20,037 bases of DNA from contig JBCDBO010000058.1 of assembly GCA_039183535.1 (NCBI GenBank), positions 1 through 20,037 on the forward strand. The letters are read 5' to 3'. Shown piece by piece: positions 7,651 to 14,712 of the stretch (position 1 is the stretch's first letter; every line of letters starts with the position of its first letter). The notes under the pieces are model-generated. The model searched no databases. It was not told the origin of the DNA and worked only from the letters and a program-made list of their open reading frames with translations. Source of the stretch: JBCAXA01 sp039183535. GTDB taxonomy: Bacteria > Pseudomonadota > Gammaproteobacteria > Steroidobacterales > Woeseiaceae. Both the position numbers and the translations under genes were made by a program.

Positions 7651-8430
7651 TTACGTGCTCTCGGCGAACGCGCGTTCAATTACGAAATCGCCGGGTACGC
7701 CTTGCTTCGGCGAACCCTCGAAACCCAACTCCGTTAGCGCGGCGTCAGTGTCGCGTAGCATCGCCATGCTGCCACAAATCATTGCACGGTCTGTCGCTGG
7801 ATCAAGCGGTTCCGTCGCTAGCTGCTCGCATAAACGGCCGGACGTCAATAGCGCAGGAATTCGCTCCTGGCACGGATGATCCTCACGGGTAACCGATGTG
7901 AAGTAGCGCAGCTTCTCGGCGGCCATTTCGCCGATGTACGGCATTTGCAAAAGATCGTCGTTAATAAAGTCTTGATAGGCGAGATCTTCAGCACGGCGGA
8001 CGCCATGGACGAGAATGACTTGTTCAAAGCGCTCGTACGTTTCCGGGTCTTGAATGACGCTCAAAAACGGCGCTAGGCCTGTGCCTGTCGACAACAAAAA
8101 TAATCGGCGGCCGGGCTTTAGATCGTCAAGTACCAGTGTGCCGACCGGTTTGGCCGACATGAGAATCTCGTCGCCGATATCGATATGGCAGAGCCGCGAC
8201 GTTAACGCGCCATCGCTGATTTTGATGCTGAAGAACTCTAGGTGTTCTTCGTGGTTCGGGCTGGCGATGCTGTAGGCACGCATCAATGGCCGGCCTTCTA
8301 CCTCAATGCCGACCATAATGAACTGGCCGTTCTTAAAGCGAAAGCCGCGGTCACGTGTGGTGCGAAAGCTAAACAGCTTGTCGTTCCAATGGTGCATCGA
8401 CAGCACCTTTTCAGAGCGTAGGGCAGGCAT
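7651..8430 (-). CDS. fpr: Ferredoxin--NADP(+) reductase, bacterial subclass II
   Basis: A 259-residue flavoenzyme, the normal length for the Azotobacter/Pseudomonas type. FAD is bound at RAYSIAS (residues 51-57, the RxYS motif). The NADP site begins with LLSTGTGLAPFLSVIQDPETY near residues 111-131, followed later by MICGSMAM. The C-terminal tail VIERAFAEST matches the extended tail of subclass II enzymes rather than the terminal aromatic of plant-type enzymes. It moves electrons between NADPH and ferredoxin or flavodoxin, with roles in oxidative stress and iron release. The start is ATG with GAGG 5 bases upstream. It follows the PepSY operon on the same strand after 118 bp that contain a candidate promoter and a Fur-like dyad, so its expression may respond to iron independently. 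Confidence 0.92.
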   Translation of the reverse strand: MPALRSEKVLSMHHWNDKLFSFRTTRDRGFRFKNGQFIMVGIEVEGRPLMRAYSIASPNHEEHLEFFSIKISDGALTSRLCHIDIGDEILMSAKPVGTLVLDDLKPGRRLFLLSTGTGLAPFLSVIQDPETYERFEQVILVHGVRRAEDLAYQDFINDDLLQMPYIGEMAAEKLRYFTSVTREDHPCQERIPALLTSGRLCEQLATEPLDPATDRAMICGSMAMLRDTDAALTELGFEGSPKQGVPGDFVIERAFAEST

Positions 8431-8465
8431 TCAGTCCTCGGTCGATCGTTGCCCAAAACAGCGCG

Positions 8466-8496
8466 CGAGAGTAGCGTAAATGCGATTCGTTCTCAA
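8466..8496 (-). promoter_or_regulatory. Candidate fpr promoter overlapped by a Fur-like dyad
   Basis: On the minus strand a -35-like TTGAGA (8494-8489) and a -10-like TACTCT (8471-8466) are separated by 17 bp, with transcription expected near 8459, about 29 bp before the fpr ATG. The interval 8476-8496 is an imperfect inverted repeat with half-sites ATTTGAGAA and AAATGCGA, close to the TGAGAA...TTCTCA arrangement of Fur boxes in GC-rich proteobacteria. The -10 is weak. Iron control fits the neighbouring PepSY gene but is inferred. Confidence 0.4.
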
Positions 8497-8548
8497 ATGC
8501 CTGTACCGCCTTCCCGGACCGTTTTGACGTAATCGAGCCCGGCGCTCG

Positions 8549-10165
8549 CTAGGTCGTGCCGCCGGCATCGGCGGCGACGGCAGTCGGTTGTTGCTCGGGC
8601 GACGGTTTGGCTTGGCTTGTCCAGACGCTGTGCGGGTTACCGTTCCGGGCGCGTCGCTGCACGCCGCGGGCCATCCGCCAGAACGCGAACGCGCCGACGA
8701 TGGCCAACACATCGACGCAGAACATTGGCCAGTCGGCCGCTGCCAAGCTGCGCCATACCGGCATTCCGATAAACACGGCATCGACGATCGGTATCGCAGC
8801 CGTTGCGACCGCGGTAAACAGCAACAAATCGCGAGCGCCATTGGCCACCGAGCGCAGGAATGCCCAGCCGATTGCTGCGAAGAACACAACGAAATACGCG
8901 AGCTCGGTCATATCGGCCCGATTTGGCCAGTCGGCGACGCCGCGGCTCGCGAGGAATGCGGCTGAGATGCCAGCCATGCAGCCGATACAGACACCGCTGT
9001 TTAATTTCGCCAGGAAAACGGTTGTTTTGCGTTGCTCCGCTTGCCGACGCTTACGGCGGGTCTCGACCCAGAGCAGGTTGCCGGAATAAAACAAGTAAGC
9101 GCCGCCGAGCCCCAAGAAGAAATACACCCATTTGGCTGTAAAGCCGCCGAAGTCGACAAAGTGCAGCGATATCAGTCCGCGATACAGGGTGCCGCCAACG
9201 CTTGCATCCTTCGGATGATCAAGTCCGATCAGCGCGCCAGTCGATGCGTTTAAGACGACGGACGCATTGGCGGACAACGTTCCAGAGTCGACGCTACCGA
9301 ACACGGTTACCATCGCGTTACTGTCGCCGGCGTTCTCGTAACGCACTTGCCGTGGCTCAATGCCGGGCGCTTGTTCCTCGGCGATGGCCATAATCTCAGC
9401 AAATGGCAACAGCGGCGCTGTCTCGCCGGTCGCTTCCAGCGGTGCACGTAGCCCAAGTTCCGCCCCGATCAACACGAGCAAGTCGTCTTCAAAGACCAGC
9501 AACTGGAACGGTGCCAGGATGAAAATACCGATGGCCAGTATCGCGCTGCTCCAGGCAAACATGAAATGCCACGGCAGGGAGATGACGCCGACAACGTTAT
9601 GCGTGTCGAGCCAGAAGCGCTTGTTGTTCTTCCCTTTGCGAACAACAAACAGGTCTTTCAGGAAATTCGGTAGGAAGATCAGTAAGCCAGAGACAAGCGC
9701 GATGCTGTAGATCAAGCAAACGATGCCAAGAACGTATAAGCCGAAACTGGACGGTAGGCCAGCGGTGTAATGCAGGCGGTAAACAAAGTCGGCGAGGTGA
9801 GCGGTTTCAACCGCCGAGTTCAGTGAGCCGTCGTCTTCCAAACGATACTCAAAGGTCTCGAACTCGCCATCATCTTGGCGCTCGAACCAGCGCAAGATGT
9901 TGCCCGGGTGGTCTGGCGACGACGGGTAGATCCGAAACGATGCTGCAGCATCCGGATCAGCGGCGAGGACCGTATCGATAAGTTGTTGCGCGTCGGCGTA
10001 ACTCTGCGCACTTGGTGCCGCAGCCGAGTAAGCATCCCATTCGTTGAGTTCGTGCGTGAACACCGTTATCGCGCCCGCGTAGAAGGCGATGAACAAGGCC
10101 ATACCGGCGCCGAGCCCCGTCCACGTGTGCACACTGGTAAACGTCTTTAGTGTGATGGCCTTCAT
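8549..10165 (-). CDS. PepSY domain-containing membrane protein (PiuB/FoxB-like iron-uptake reductase family)
   Basis: A 538-residue polytopic inner-membrane protein. TM1 follows His13 (TSVHTWTGLGAGMALF, the family start) and leads into a periplasmic PepSY-type region (roughly residues 45-130). A TM with LHYTAG at its head follows, then a THNVVG...PWHFMFAW helix pair near 190-210 with two conserved His, a second periplasmic region (about 235-345), and SLHFVDFGGFTAKWVYFFLGLGG near 345-370. Extra hydrophobic helices fill residues 385-505, ending in a polar tail. Membrane-embedded His residues are the haem ligands in FoxB-type siderophore reductases, so this protein could reduce ferric siderophores at the periplasmic face. 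The ATG overlaps the stop of the small membrane gene by 4 bp. Placement with ferredoxin-NADP reductase supports an electron-transfer role in iron use; the exact substrate is unknown. Confidence 0.85.
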   Translation of the reverse strand: MKAITLKTFTSVHTWTGLGAGMALFIAFYAGAITVFTHELNEWDAYSAAAPSAQSYADAQQLIDTVLAADPDAAASFRIYPSSPDHPGNILRWFERQDDGEFETFEYRLEDDGSLNSAVETAHLADFVYRLHYTAGLPSSFGLYVLGIVCLIYSIALVSGLLIFLPNFLKDLFVVRKGKNNKRFWLDTHNVVGVISLPWHFMFAWSSAILAIGIFILAPFQLLVFEDDLLVLIGAELGLRAPLEATGETAPLLPFAEIMAIAEEQAPGIEPRQVRYENAGDSNAMVTVFGSVDSGTLSANASVVLNASTGALIGLDHPKDASVGGTLYRGLISLHFVDFGGFTAKWVYFFLGLGGAYLFYSGNLLWVETRRKRRQAEQRKTTVFLAKLNSGVCIGCMAGISAAFLASRGVADWPNRADMTELAYFVVFFAAIGWAFLRSVANGARDLLLFTAVATAAIPIVDAVFIGMPVWRSLAAADWPMFCVDVLAIVGAFAFWRMARGVQRRARNGNPHSVWTSQAKPSPEQQPTAVAADAGGTT

Positions 10166-10425
10166 ACGCCGACCACCGACGTCCGTTTTAGCAATTCAAT
10201 CAAGCCAAACCCGACTAATGAGAAACCAATCAACGCGGCAGCCGCCCAGCGCGCCGTCGGAATGAGGTAGCTCGCGCAAGCGATCGCTACCCAGACGGGA
10301 AACACCATCAGCAAAGACGGCATGCGCAGCGCTTCGGCTGGCGGTGTTGCTGCTAGGAACAGCCCGACCAATGCGACCGTTGCGGGTGCCGAGAGCAATA
10401 CGGCGACGAACGATCTAGCGACCAC
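10162..10425 (-). CDS. Small membrane protein upstream of PepSY gene (DUF3649-like)
   Basis: An 87-residue hydrophobic protein with about three membrane segments (residues 5-25, 35-55 and 59-80). The start is GTG inside the 3' end of the previous gene (11-bp overlap), and its TGA overlaps the PepSY ATG by 4 bp, so the three genes are translationally coupled. PepSY iron-uptake genes are commonly paired with tiny membrane proteins called DUF3649 and DUF3325. The length, alternating small residues and position of this one fit DUF3649, but the similarity is weak by eye and I cannot confirm it. No catalytic residues are visible; a subunit or assembly role for the PepSY protein is inferred. Confidence 0.7.
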   Translation of the reverse strand: MVARSFVAVLLSAPATVALVGLFLAATPPAEALRMPSLLMVFPVWVAIACASYLIPTARWAAAALIGFSLVGFGLIELLKRTSVVGV

Positions 10426-10669
10426 GGCGCTCGCTAAGCCACAAGTCGAGCCACGGCGAGACCATTGTGGCTAAGAAGAAAATGGCGATGACGGTGTAAA
10501 TGCCGGGCCAAACACCGCCAAACACCGTACCGAGCGAGAACGCCAGTGCCAGTGCGATTAGGCTACCCCCGAACCACGCCAAGCGTCGTCGGCCTACGGC
10601 GTAGCGGACGCTTATGTGCATAGCGCCAGCGGCAACGAGGGTGAGGAGAATACTGCCGATAGCAGTCAT
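10415..10669 (-). CDS. Small membrane protein heading the PepSY operon (possibly DUF3325-like)
   Basis: 84 residues when started at the ATG at 10669, which puts a hydrophobic helix (MTAIGSILLTLVAAGAMHIS) right at the N-terminus. The frame extends to TTG 10702 and ATG 10699, but those add a Cys/Arg-rich leader (MTICQSRCRP) that looks unnatural. None of the three starts has a good Shine-Dalgarno site. Three membrane segments are visible, with a basic loop RRRLAW near residue 30 and a basic end SERRGR. By size and context it fits the companion proteins of PepSY iron reductases, but the family is not established by sequence alone. It overlaps the next gene by 11 bp and is divergent from the lipoprotein gene at 10849. 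Confidence 0.6.
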   Translation of the reverse strand: MTAIGSILLTLVAAGAMHISVRYAVGRRRLAWFGGSLIALALAFSLGTVFGGVWPGIYTVIAIFFLATMVSPWLDLWLSERRGR

Positions 10670-10848
10670 CGGTCGGCATCGGGATTGACAAATGGTCATC
10701 AAGTTTAGCGTGGCGGCGACAGCGATCCTAGCGCGGTTGAAGAACCGTTCGTGGGCCGTGCTCGCCGAGCAGCGGCTCGCTGTGTACAGTTACCCGCGTT
10801 CAGGCTCGAATGACAGACATATAAAAGAGAGTCTAAGTAGGGAGGCTT

Positions 10849-11859
10849 ATGACAATTACGATCGCACGGAGGCGCACAGTCGCGGTGTTGCTCGTCGCAC
10901 TGGCGACGGTCGTCGGTTGCGGCGGCGATTCGAAGGACGAATCGGGCGGCAATACGAGTAACAGCGGCAGCGCCACCAAGCTCCCGATGCCGAAAGGGCT
11001 CAAGGGGTCATTGATATTCGAGCGCAATCCCGCGATGGAGGCCGACCAAGTCATGCGAATGGACCTGCGTCGCGGTCGCTTCGAGGTGGCGGCTGATGGC
11101 TACGACGCATCCATCGGGTCGGACAACATGGCGTTTTTGCAGCTGTGCGCGCCGCTGGCGGTCCGGGTTGCCGTTACCGATGCCGACGGGTTCGCAGGCC
11201 CGGTATCCGAGTGCTTCGAACTCGACACAATTTCACCTGATCTATACCGGCCGAAAATGCATCCGGATGACCGGCTGATTGCGGTTGTTAACACCGCGAT
11301 ACCAATACCGAAAGACGAATTACCCGATACAGCCGCTGCTCGGTTCGGCATCGGTGACAACACCTATGCCGGCGTGCAGATCTATGACGTGAAAGACGGC
11401 ATGGTCGCTGAGCTGCGTGACTATGGCGTTAGCGAATGGACCCGCCAAGGTCAGCTGATCGCAACCGGTGCTGGCGGTGACGTTGGCTATGGGATTTTCA
11501 AAGTCGACACGCGCTTTAAAGCGACAAAGCGGCTCGACGATGGCCGGATTAACGGCGAAATACTCTCGATAGACACACATCCAAAAAAAGACCGAGTTGT
11601 CTTTATCTACAACGGCCAAATTTTTGAGATGGATTTGTCATCTGGTAAGCCCAAGCGCATTCATTCGCACGGTTACCCGCTGGCGGCCGTTGCGTATTCG
11701 CCGGACGGTGATGCGATTGTGTTTGTCGCCGATGATCCGTTGTCCGAAGCCTTCGAAACCCCGAACACCGGTTACAACCTGTACGTTCTTCGAGACGACG
11801 AGGTTGAGGTGTTGGCATTGCCGTTTATCCCGGGTGGTCCGCTGGATTGGGTCGACTAG
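10849..11859 (+). CDS. Lipoprotein with TolB/PD40-like beta-propeller repeats, function unknown
   Basis: A 336-residue protein. A basic n-region (ARRRT) and hydrophobic core lead to VVGC (Cys24), a lipobox with Gly at +2, followed by a Gly/Ser/Asn-rich flexible linker up to about residue 45. The rest is beta-rich with propeller-like repeats, the clearest being AVAYSPDGDAIVFVADD near residues 281-297, a PD40/WD40-like blade as in TolB; other blades are diverged (for example TYAGVQIYDVKDG, VVFIYNGQIFEMDLSSGKPKRI). No catalytic motif is seen. A strong GGAGG (10841-10845) is only 3 bases from the ATG. It is monocistronic: divergent from the PepSY operon and convergent with the DUF3127 gene. A periplasm-facing binding or scaffold role is plausible but unproven. 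Confidence 0.82.
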   Translation: MTITIARRRTVAVLLVALATVVGCGGDSKDESGGNTSNSGSATKLPMPKGLKGSLIFERNPAMEADQVMRMDLRRGRFEVAADGYDASIGSDNMAFLQLCAPLAVRVAVTDADGFAGPVSECFELDTISPDLYRPKMHPDDRLIAVVNTAIPIPKDELPDTAAARFGIGDNTYAGVQIYDVKDGMVAELRDYGVSEWTRQGQLIATGAGGDVGYGIFKVDTRFKATKRLDDGRINGEILSIDTHPKKDRVVFIYNGQIFEMDLSSGKPKRIHSHGYPLAAVAYSPDGDAIVFVADDPLSEAFETPNTGYNLYVLRDDEVEVLALPFIPGGPLDWVD

Positions 11860-11889
11860 GCCGCGGATCGGGTCGGCACTCGCGGCTCT

Positions 11890-12231
11890 CTAGAACGGAA
11901 TGTTGTCGTCGAACGGCGCCGGCGGTGCGTCATCGGGCAGCGGCGGTTTTTCGTCGGCCGTCCCGTCTTTGCTGGCCTCGACTCGCCACGCCTTCACATC
12001 GGTGTACCAGCGCCCGTTGTACTCGCGACTTTCCAAGTCGATATGCACTGTCAGCTCCTGGCCCTCGGTAATACCGAACTGGTCGATTTTGTCGCCCCAC
12101 ACCATAAAGCAGACCTGCTTCGGGTAGTCGCCAGGGATCTCAATCACGTACTCCTGCTTGCGCCACGGTCCGCGCGCCGAAGTGCCGTTCTTCTCCGGCA
12201 ATACAGTGGTGATTTTTCCAGATAGCTCCAC
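11890..12231 (-). CDS. DUF3127 OB-fold protein with SSB-like C-terminal tip
   Basis: A 113-residue cytoplasmic protein. Residues 1-85 match the DUF3127 pattern: MELSGKIT, GTSARGPWRKQEYVIEIPG (16-34), CFMVWGDKIDQFGITEGQELTVHIDLE and SREYNGRWYTDVKAWRVE, a small OB-fold-type barrel. A Pro/Asp-rich disordered tail follows and ends DDNIPF, almost identical to the acidic DDDIPF tip by which single-stranded-DNA-binding protein recruits repair and replication enzymes. The start is GTG with AAGGA 8 bases upstream. It is a single-gene unit with a good promoter at 12304-12332 and a leader of about 65 nt. A nucleic-acid-binding or SSB-interactome role is inferred from fold and tail; the biological role of DUF3127 is unknown to me. 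Confidence 0.88.
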   Translation of the reverse strand: MELSGKITTVLPEKNGTSARGPWRKQEYVIEIPGDYPKQVCFMVWGDKIDQFGITEGQELTVHIDLESREYNGRWYTDVKAWRVEASKDGTADEKPPLPDDAPPAPFDDNIPF

Positions 12232-12303
12232 GATAGGGATTCCTTGTTACTGGCCGCGTCGATCGTCGACGGCGCGTTGTTGGGCGTAAGATCGAGGCCC
12301 GAC

Positions 12304-12332
12304 AATATAGATAGGTACGAGAGCCCTGTCAT
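12304..12332 (-). promoter_or_regulatory. Sigma-70-type promoter for the DUF3127 gene
   Basis: On the minus strand, ATGACA (-35, 12332-12327) and TATATT (-10, 12309-12304) are separated by exactly 17 bp. The -35 matches consensus at five of six positions. The expected start near 12297 gives a leader of about 65 nt, which contains a 6-bp dyad at 12257-12271. AT-rich sequence here contrasts with the GC-rich flanks. Confidence 0.55.
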
Positions 12333-12398
12333 CTGCGGTCCGGCGAAATTACACAGATCGCCCTATTGTGCGGTTTTAGCCCGTTAGTTGTTGCCCGC

Positions 12399-12420
12399 GC
12401 GGCGCGGCTAAGAGCGCCGC
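12399..12420 (-). terminator. Hairpin downstream of the DUF58 gene, possible (weak) terminator
   Basis: GCGGCGC (12399-12405) and GCGCCGC (12414-12420) form a perfect 7-bp GC stem with an 8-nt loop, 14 bp past the DUF58 stop in the direction of that operon. No T-run follows on the minus strand, so it is not a classical intrinsic terminator. It could be a 3'-end stabilising structure or part of a factor-dependent terminator. Confidence 0.3.
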
Positions 12421-12433
12421 AAAGAGACAGGTT

Positions 12434-13741
12434 CTACAGAGCGCCCGCTCGTTTAATGGCGAGGTATCGGTTCGTGATTGCCGCGGGAAGTTCGTGACAC
12501 AAGCAATCCTCGACGTAGACGCCTTGCGAGCGAAGGATGTTTTGGGACTCGCGGCGCAGACCCAAATAGCGACTCGTCGCCGCATAACGCAGGGCCTCGT
12601 TGAACTCGTTAACCGGTTGTTCGAGCGCTTGGTCGAGAATTTGCTCGCGCAGGCTCGCGACAATCACGAGGTGACGGCGGCGCAGCAGACTCGTCGCTGT
12701 CCGTAAGTCGTGTGAGTCTTCCTCGCGCGCATTGGTCAGAATGACAATTAGTGAGCGGCGCCGCTGACGCGTAGCGATGTCCGTCGCAGCACCAATGTAG
12801 TCGACGTCGATGGGTTTCGGCTGTACGTCATAGACGTGATTCAGTAACGAGTTAATCGTACCGATGCCTTTTTTCGGCGGCAGCCAGGTGCGTTTATCGG
12901 CGATGGTCATTACGCCCACCGAGTCACCCTGGCGAAGTGCGACGAAGCTCATCAACAGCATGCCGTTGAGCGCGTGATCGAAGTGACCGAGCTCATCGTC
13001 TTGCGCGAGCATACGGCGCCCGGCGTCGAGTAGAAACACGACTTGCTGATCGCGCTCTTCCTGGTATTCGCGGGTAATCAGCCGCGACACACGCGCCGTG
13101 GCTTTCCAGTCGATCGACGAGATACCGTCGCCGTCGCGGTAATCTCTGAGCTGATGAAACTCGATGCCTTCGCCGCGTCGCCGGCTGAGCCGAAGGCCCG
13201 CTGCCTGAATTCGGTTATCGACTTCGTACGCGAGCAGTTTCGAGATTGCCGAGTAGTTTGGGTAGGTCCGCACCGGCGTGGCTTCGCCAACGCGGACGCG
13301 GCGCCACCACAGCCTAAGCGGTGAGCGCAGTCGACACTCGCAGCGCTCGAAGCTCATTGGGCCGCGCTCGACCGGGCGAACTTCGTAGCTGAGCAATGCG
13401 AAGCGACCGGGTGCGATACGCACGTTCTGGGGGAGTCCCCGGGCGATAACCGTCGCCGGGTGATGGTCATACACCTGCGCCACAATCGTTTGCGATTCAC
13501 TGTCGTTGGAAAGTTCGATCCCAACGCTTGCCCAGGTCGCGAGCGATAGTGAGCCGGGGACCTGTCGCTCGCAGCGGGGTGGCGTCAGTCGCCAAACGAG
13601 CGCGGCGTCGACGATGCCAATGAACGCCGCCCCCGCAGCCATCCACGGCCATAGCGGTGCCAGCGCCGGCAGCAATGCGCCGACGAGGCCCGCCGCCAGC
13701 AGGGTGCCGGCGAGCAGCAGTAGGCCGCGACCCGGGATCAC
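12434..13741 (-). CDS. DUF58 domain protein (VWA-like partner of MoxR ATPase)
   Basis: A 435-residue membrane-anchored protein. Two N-terminal hydrophobic segments (about residues 5-25 and 29-50) precede a beta-rich region. The DUF58 signature appears as GIEFHQLRDYRDGDGISSIDWKATAR (residues 192-217), followed by LITREYQEERDQQVVFLLDAGRRM, the start of the VWA-like fold. The usual MIDAS DxSxS is replaced by D239-A-G-R-R, so canonical metal binding is doubtful. DUF58 proteins are nearly always beside MoxR ATPases and are thought to be their adaptor or substrate-recognition partners. The start is GTG overlapping the MoxR stop by 4 bp. It is the last gene of a six-gene operon. Confidence 0.9.
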   Translation of the reverse strand: MIPGRGLLLLAGTLLAAGLVGALLPALAPLWPWMAAGAAFIGIVDAALVWRLTPPRCERQVPGSLSLATWASVGIELSNDSESQTIVAQVYDHHPATVIARGLPQNVRIAPGRFALLSYEVRPVERGPMSFERCECRLRSPLRLWWRRVRVGEATPVRTYPNYSAISKLLAYEVDNRIQAAGLRLSRRRGEGIEFHQLRDYRDGDGISSIDWKATARVSRLITREYQEERDQQVVFLLDAGRRMLAQDDELGHFDHALNGMLLMSFVALRQGDSVGVMTIADKRTWLPPKKGIGTINSLLNHVYDVQPKPIDVDYIGAATDIATRQRRRSLIVILTNAREEDSHDLRTATSLLRRRHLVIVASLREQILDQALEQPVNEFNEALRYAATSRYLGLRRESQNILRSQGVYVEDCLCHELPAAITNRYLAIKRAGAL

Positions 13742-14712
13742 TGCCGCGGCGTTGCTACGTTGGTGAGGATGTCGGCCAGAATATCGTCCGGACGGTATGC
13801 TTCGATCTCGAGTTCCGGCGCCAGCGCGATGCGATGGCGAAGCGCCGGTATCGCCGCTTTCTTGACGTCATCCGGCGTTACAAAGTCGCGATCGGCCAGT
13901 ACTGCTGCGGCCCGGGCGGCGCGCACGATGGCAATCGGGCCGCGCGTTCCAGCGCCGATACGTATCCCGGTCGACTCGCGGGTTGCGCGCGCAATGCGCA
14001 CCGCGTAGTCGATCACCGCCTCGTCGATCCGGATGGCGGCGACTAGCTGCTGCGCGGCGACGACGTCGGCCGGCGTCATAACCGGCTGCACTTCGCCGGT
14101 GTACAGGCCGTCGCCGACACGGCCGACCGTGACATTCGTCACGATGGCCTGCTCGGTTTCGTGATCCGGGTAATCGATCAACACTTTGAGCAGAAAGCGA
14201 TCAAGCTGCGCTTCCGGCAATGGGTAGGTGCCCTCATGCTCAACCGGGTTTTGCGTCGCAACGGTCATAAAGGGCGGTTGCAGCAGAGTCGATTCCCCTT
14301 CGATTGTCACCTGGCTTTCCTGCATGACTTCGAGCAGCGCGGCCTGGGTTTTCGCTGGCGCTCGGTTAATTTCATCGGCCAGCAGTAGGTTGGTGAACAC
14401 CGGTCCGCGACGGACACTGAATGTCTCGGTTTTTGGGTTATAGACAGCGTGACCGCTGACATCGCTGGGCATTAAGTCGGGCGTAAATTGGATGCGCGAG
14501 AATTCGCCGCTAAACGCTTGGGCCATCGCTTTGACCAGCAGTGTCTTACCGAGCCCGGGGACACCTTCCAACAACACGTGTCCCGCCGCTAGGAATGCGA
14601 TTAGCAGGTCATCGACTACGCCATCATGGCCGATGAAGGCCCGGCCGATCTCGTTGCGCATCGTGGCGACTTTCTGGCGCAGCGCCGCTGCCTGATCGCT
14701 AGGTTCACTCAC
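13738..14712 (-). CDS. MoxR-family AAA+ ATPase
   Basis: A 324-residue cytoplasmic ATPase of the usual MoxR length. Walker A is GVPGLGKT (residues 50-57) and Walker B is LLLADE (109-114) followed by INRAPAKTQAALLEVMQE, the MoxR signature. Sensor 1 lies in MTVATQNPVEHEGTYPLPEAQLDRF near 150-175, and the C-terminal lid contains VTPDDVKKAAIPALRHRI. MoxR proteins act as chaperones that remodel or insert cofactors into partner proteins, often together with VWA-fold proteins. The start is GTG overlapping the DUF4350 stop by 4 bp, and the stop overlaps the DUF58 start by 4 bp. Both key ATPase motifs are intact, so it should be active. Confidence 0.95.
   Translation of the reverse strand: MSEPSDQAAALRQKVATMRNEIGRAFIGHDGVVDDLLIAFLAAGHVLLEGVPGLGKTLLVKAMAQAFSGEFSRIQFTPDLMPSDVSGHAVYNPKTETFSVRRGPVFTNLLLADEINRAPAKTQAALLEVMQESQVTIEGESTLLQPPFMTVATQNPVEHEGTYPLPEAQLDRFLLKVLIDYPDHETEQAIVTNVTVGRVGDGLYTGEVQPVMTPADVVAAQQLVAAIRIDEAVIDYAVRIARATRESTGIRIGAGTRGPIAIVRAARAAAVLADRDFVTPDDVKKAAIPALRHRIALAPELEIEAYRPDDILADILTNVATPRQ

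Noticed and set aside
8534..8548. CGAGC/GCTCG hairpin directly after the PepSY stop.
   Set aside because: Only 5 bp with no T-run on the minus strand; not enough for a terminator call.
8431..8889. 152-codon minus-strand open frame beginning in the PepSY gene and ending at the fpr start.
   Set aside because: It overlaps the C-terminal coding part of the PepSY gene in another frame, is Cys/Arg/Pro-rich without motifs, and would cover the fpr promoter.
10759..10771. TGCTCG-C-CGAGCA palindrome in the gap between the PepSY operon and the lipoprotein gene, plus a nearby CGGTT-GAAG-AACCG stem.
   Set aside because: Short GC-rich dyads of this size are common by chance at this composition, and neither lies at a convincing promoter.
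11860..11886. GCCGCG/CGCGGC inverted repeat between the convergent lipoprotein and DUF3127 genes.
   Set aside because: A 6-bp stem with a 15-nt loop and no T-tract on either side is weak. The very short convergent gaps here, at 2302-2313 and at 7638-7650 may rely on factor-dependent termination.
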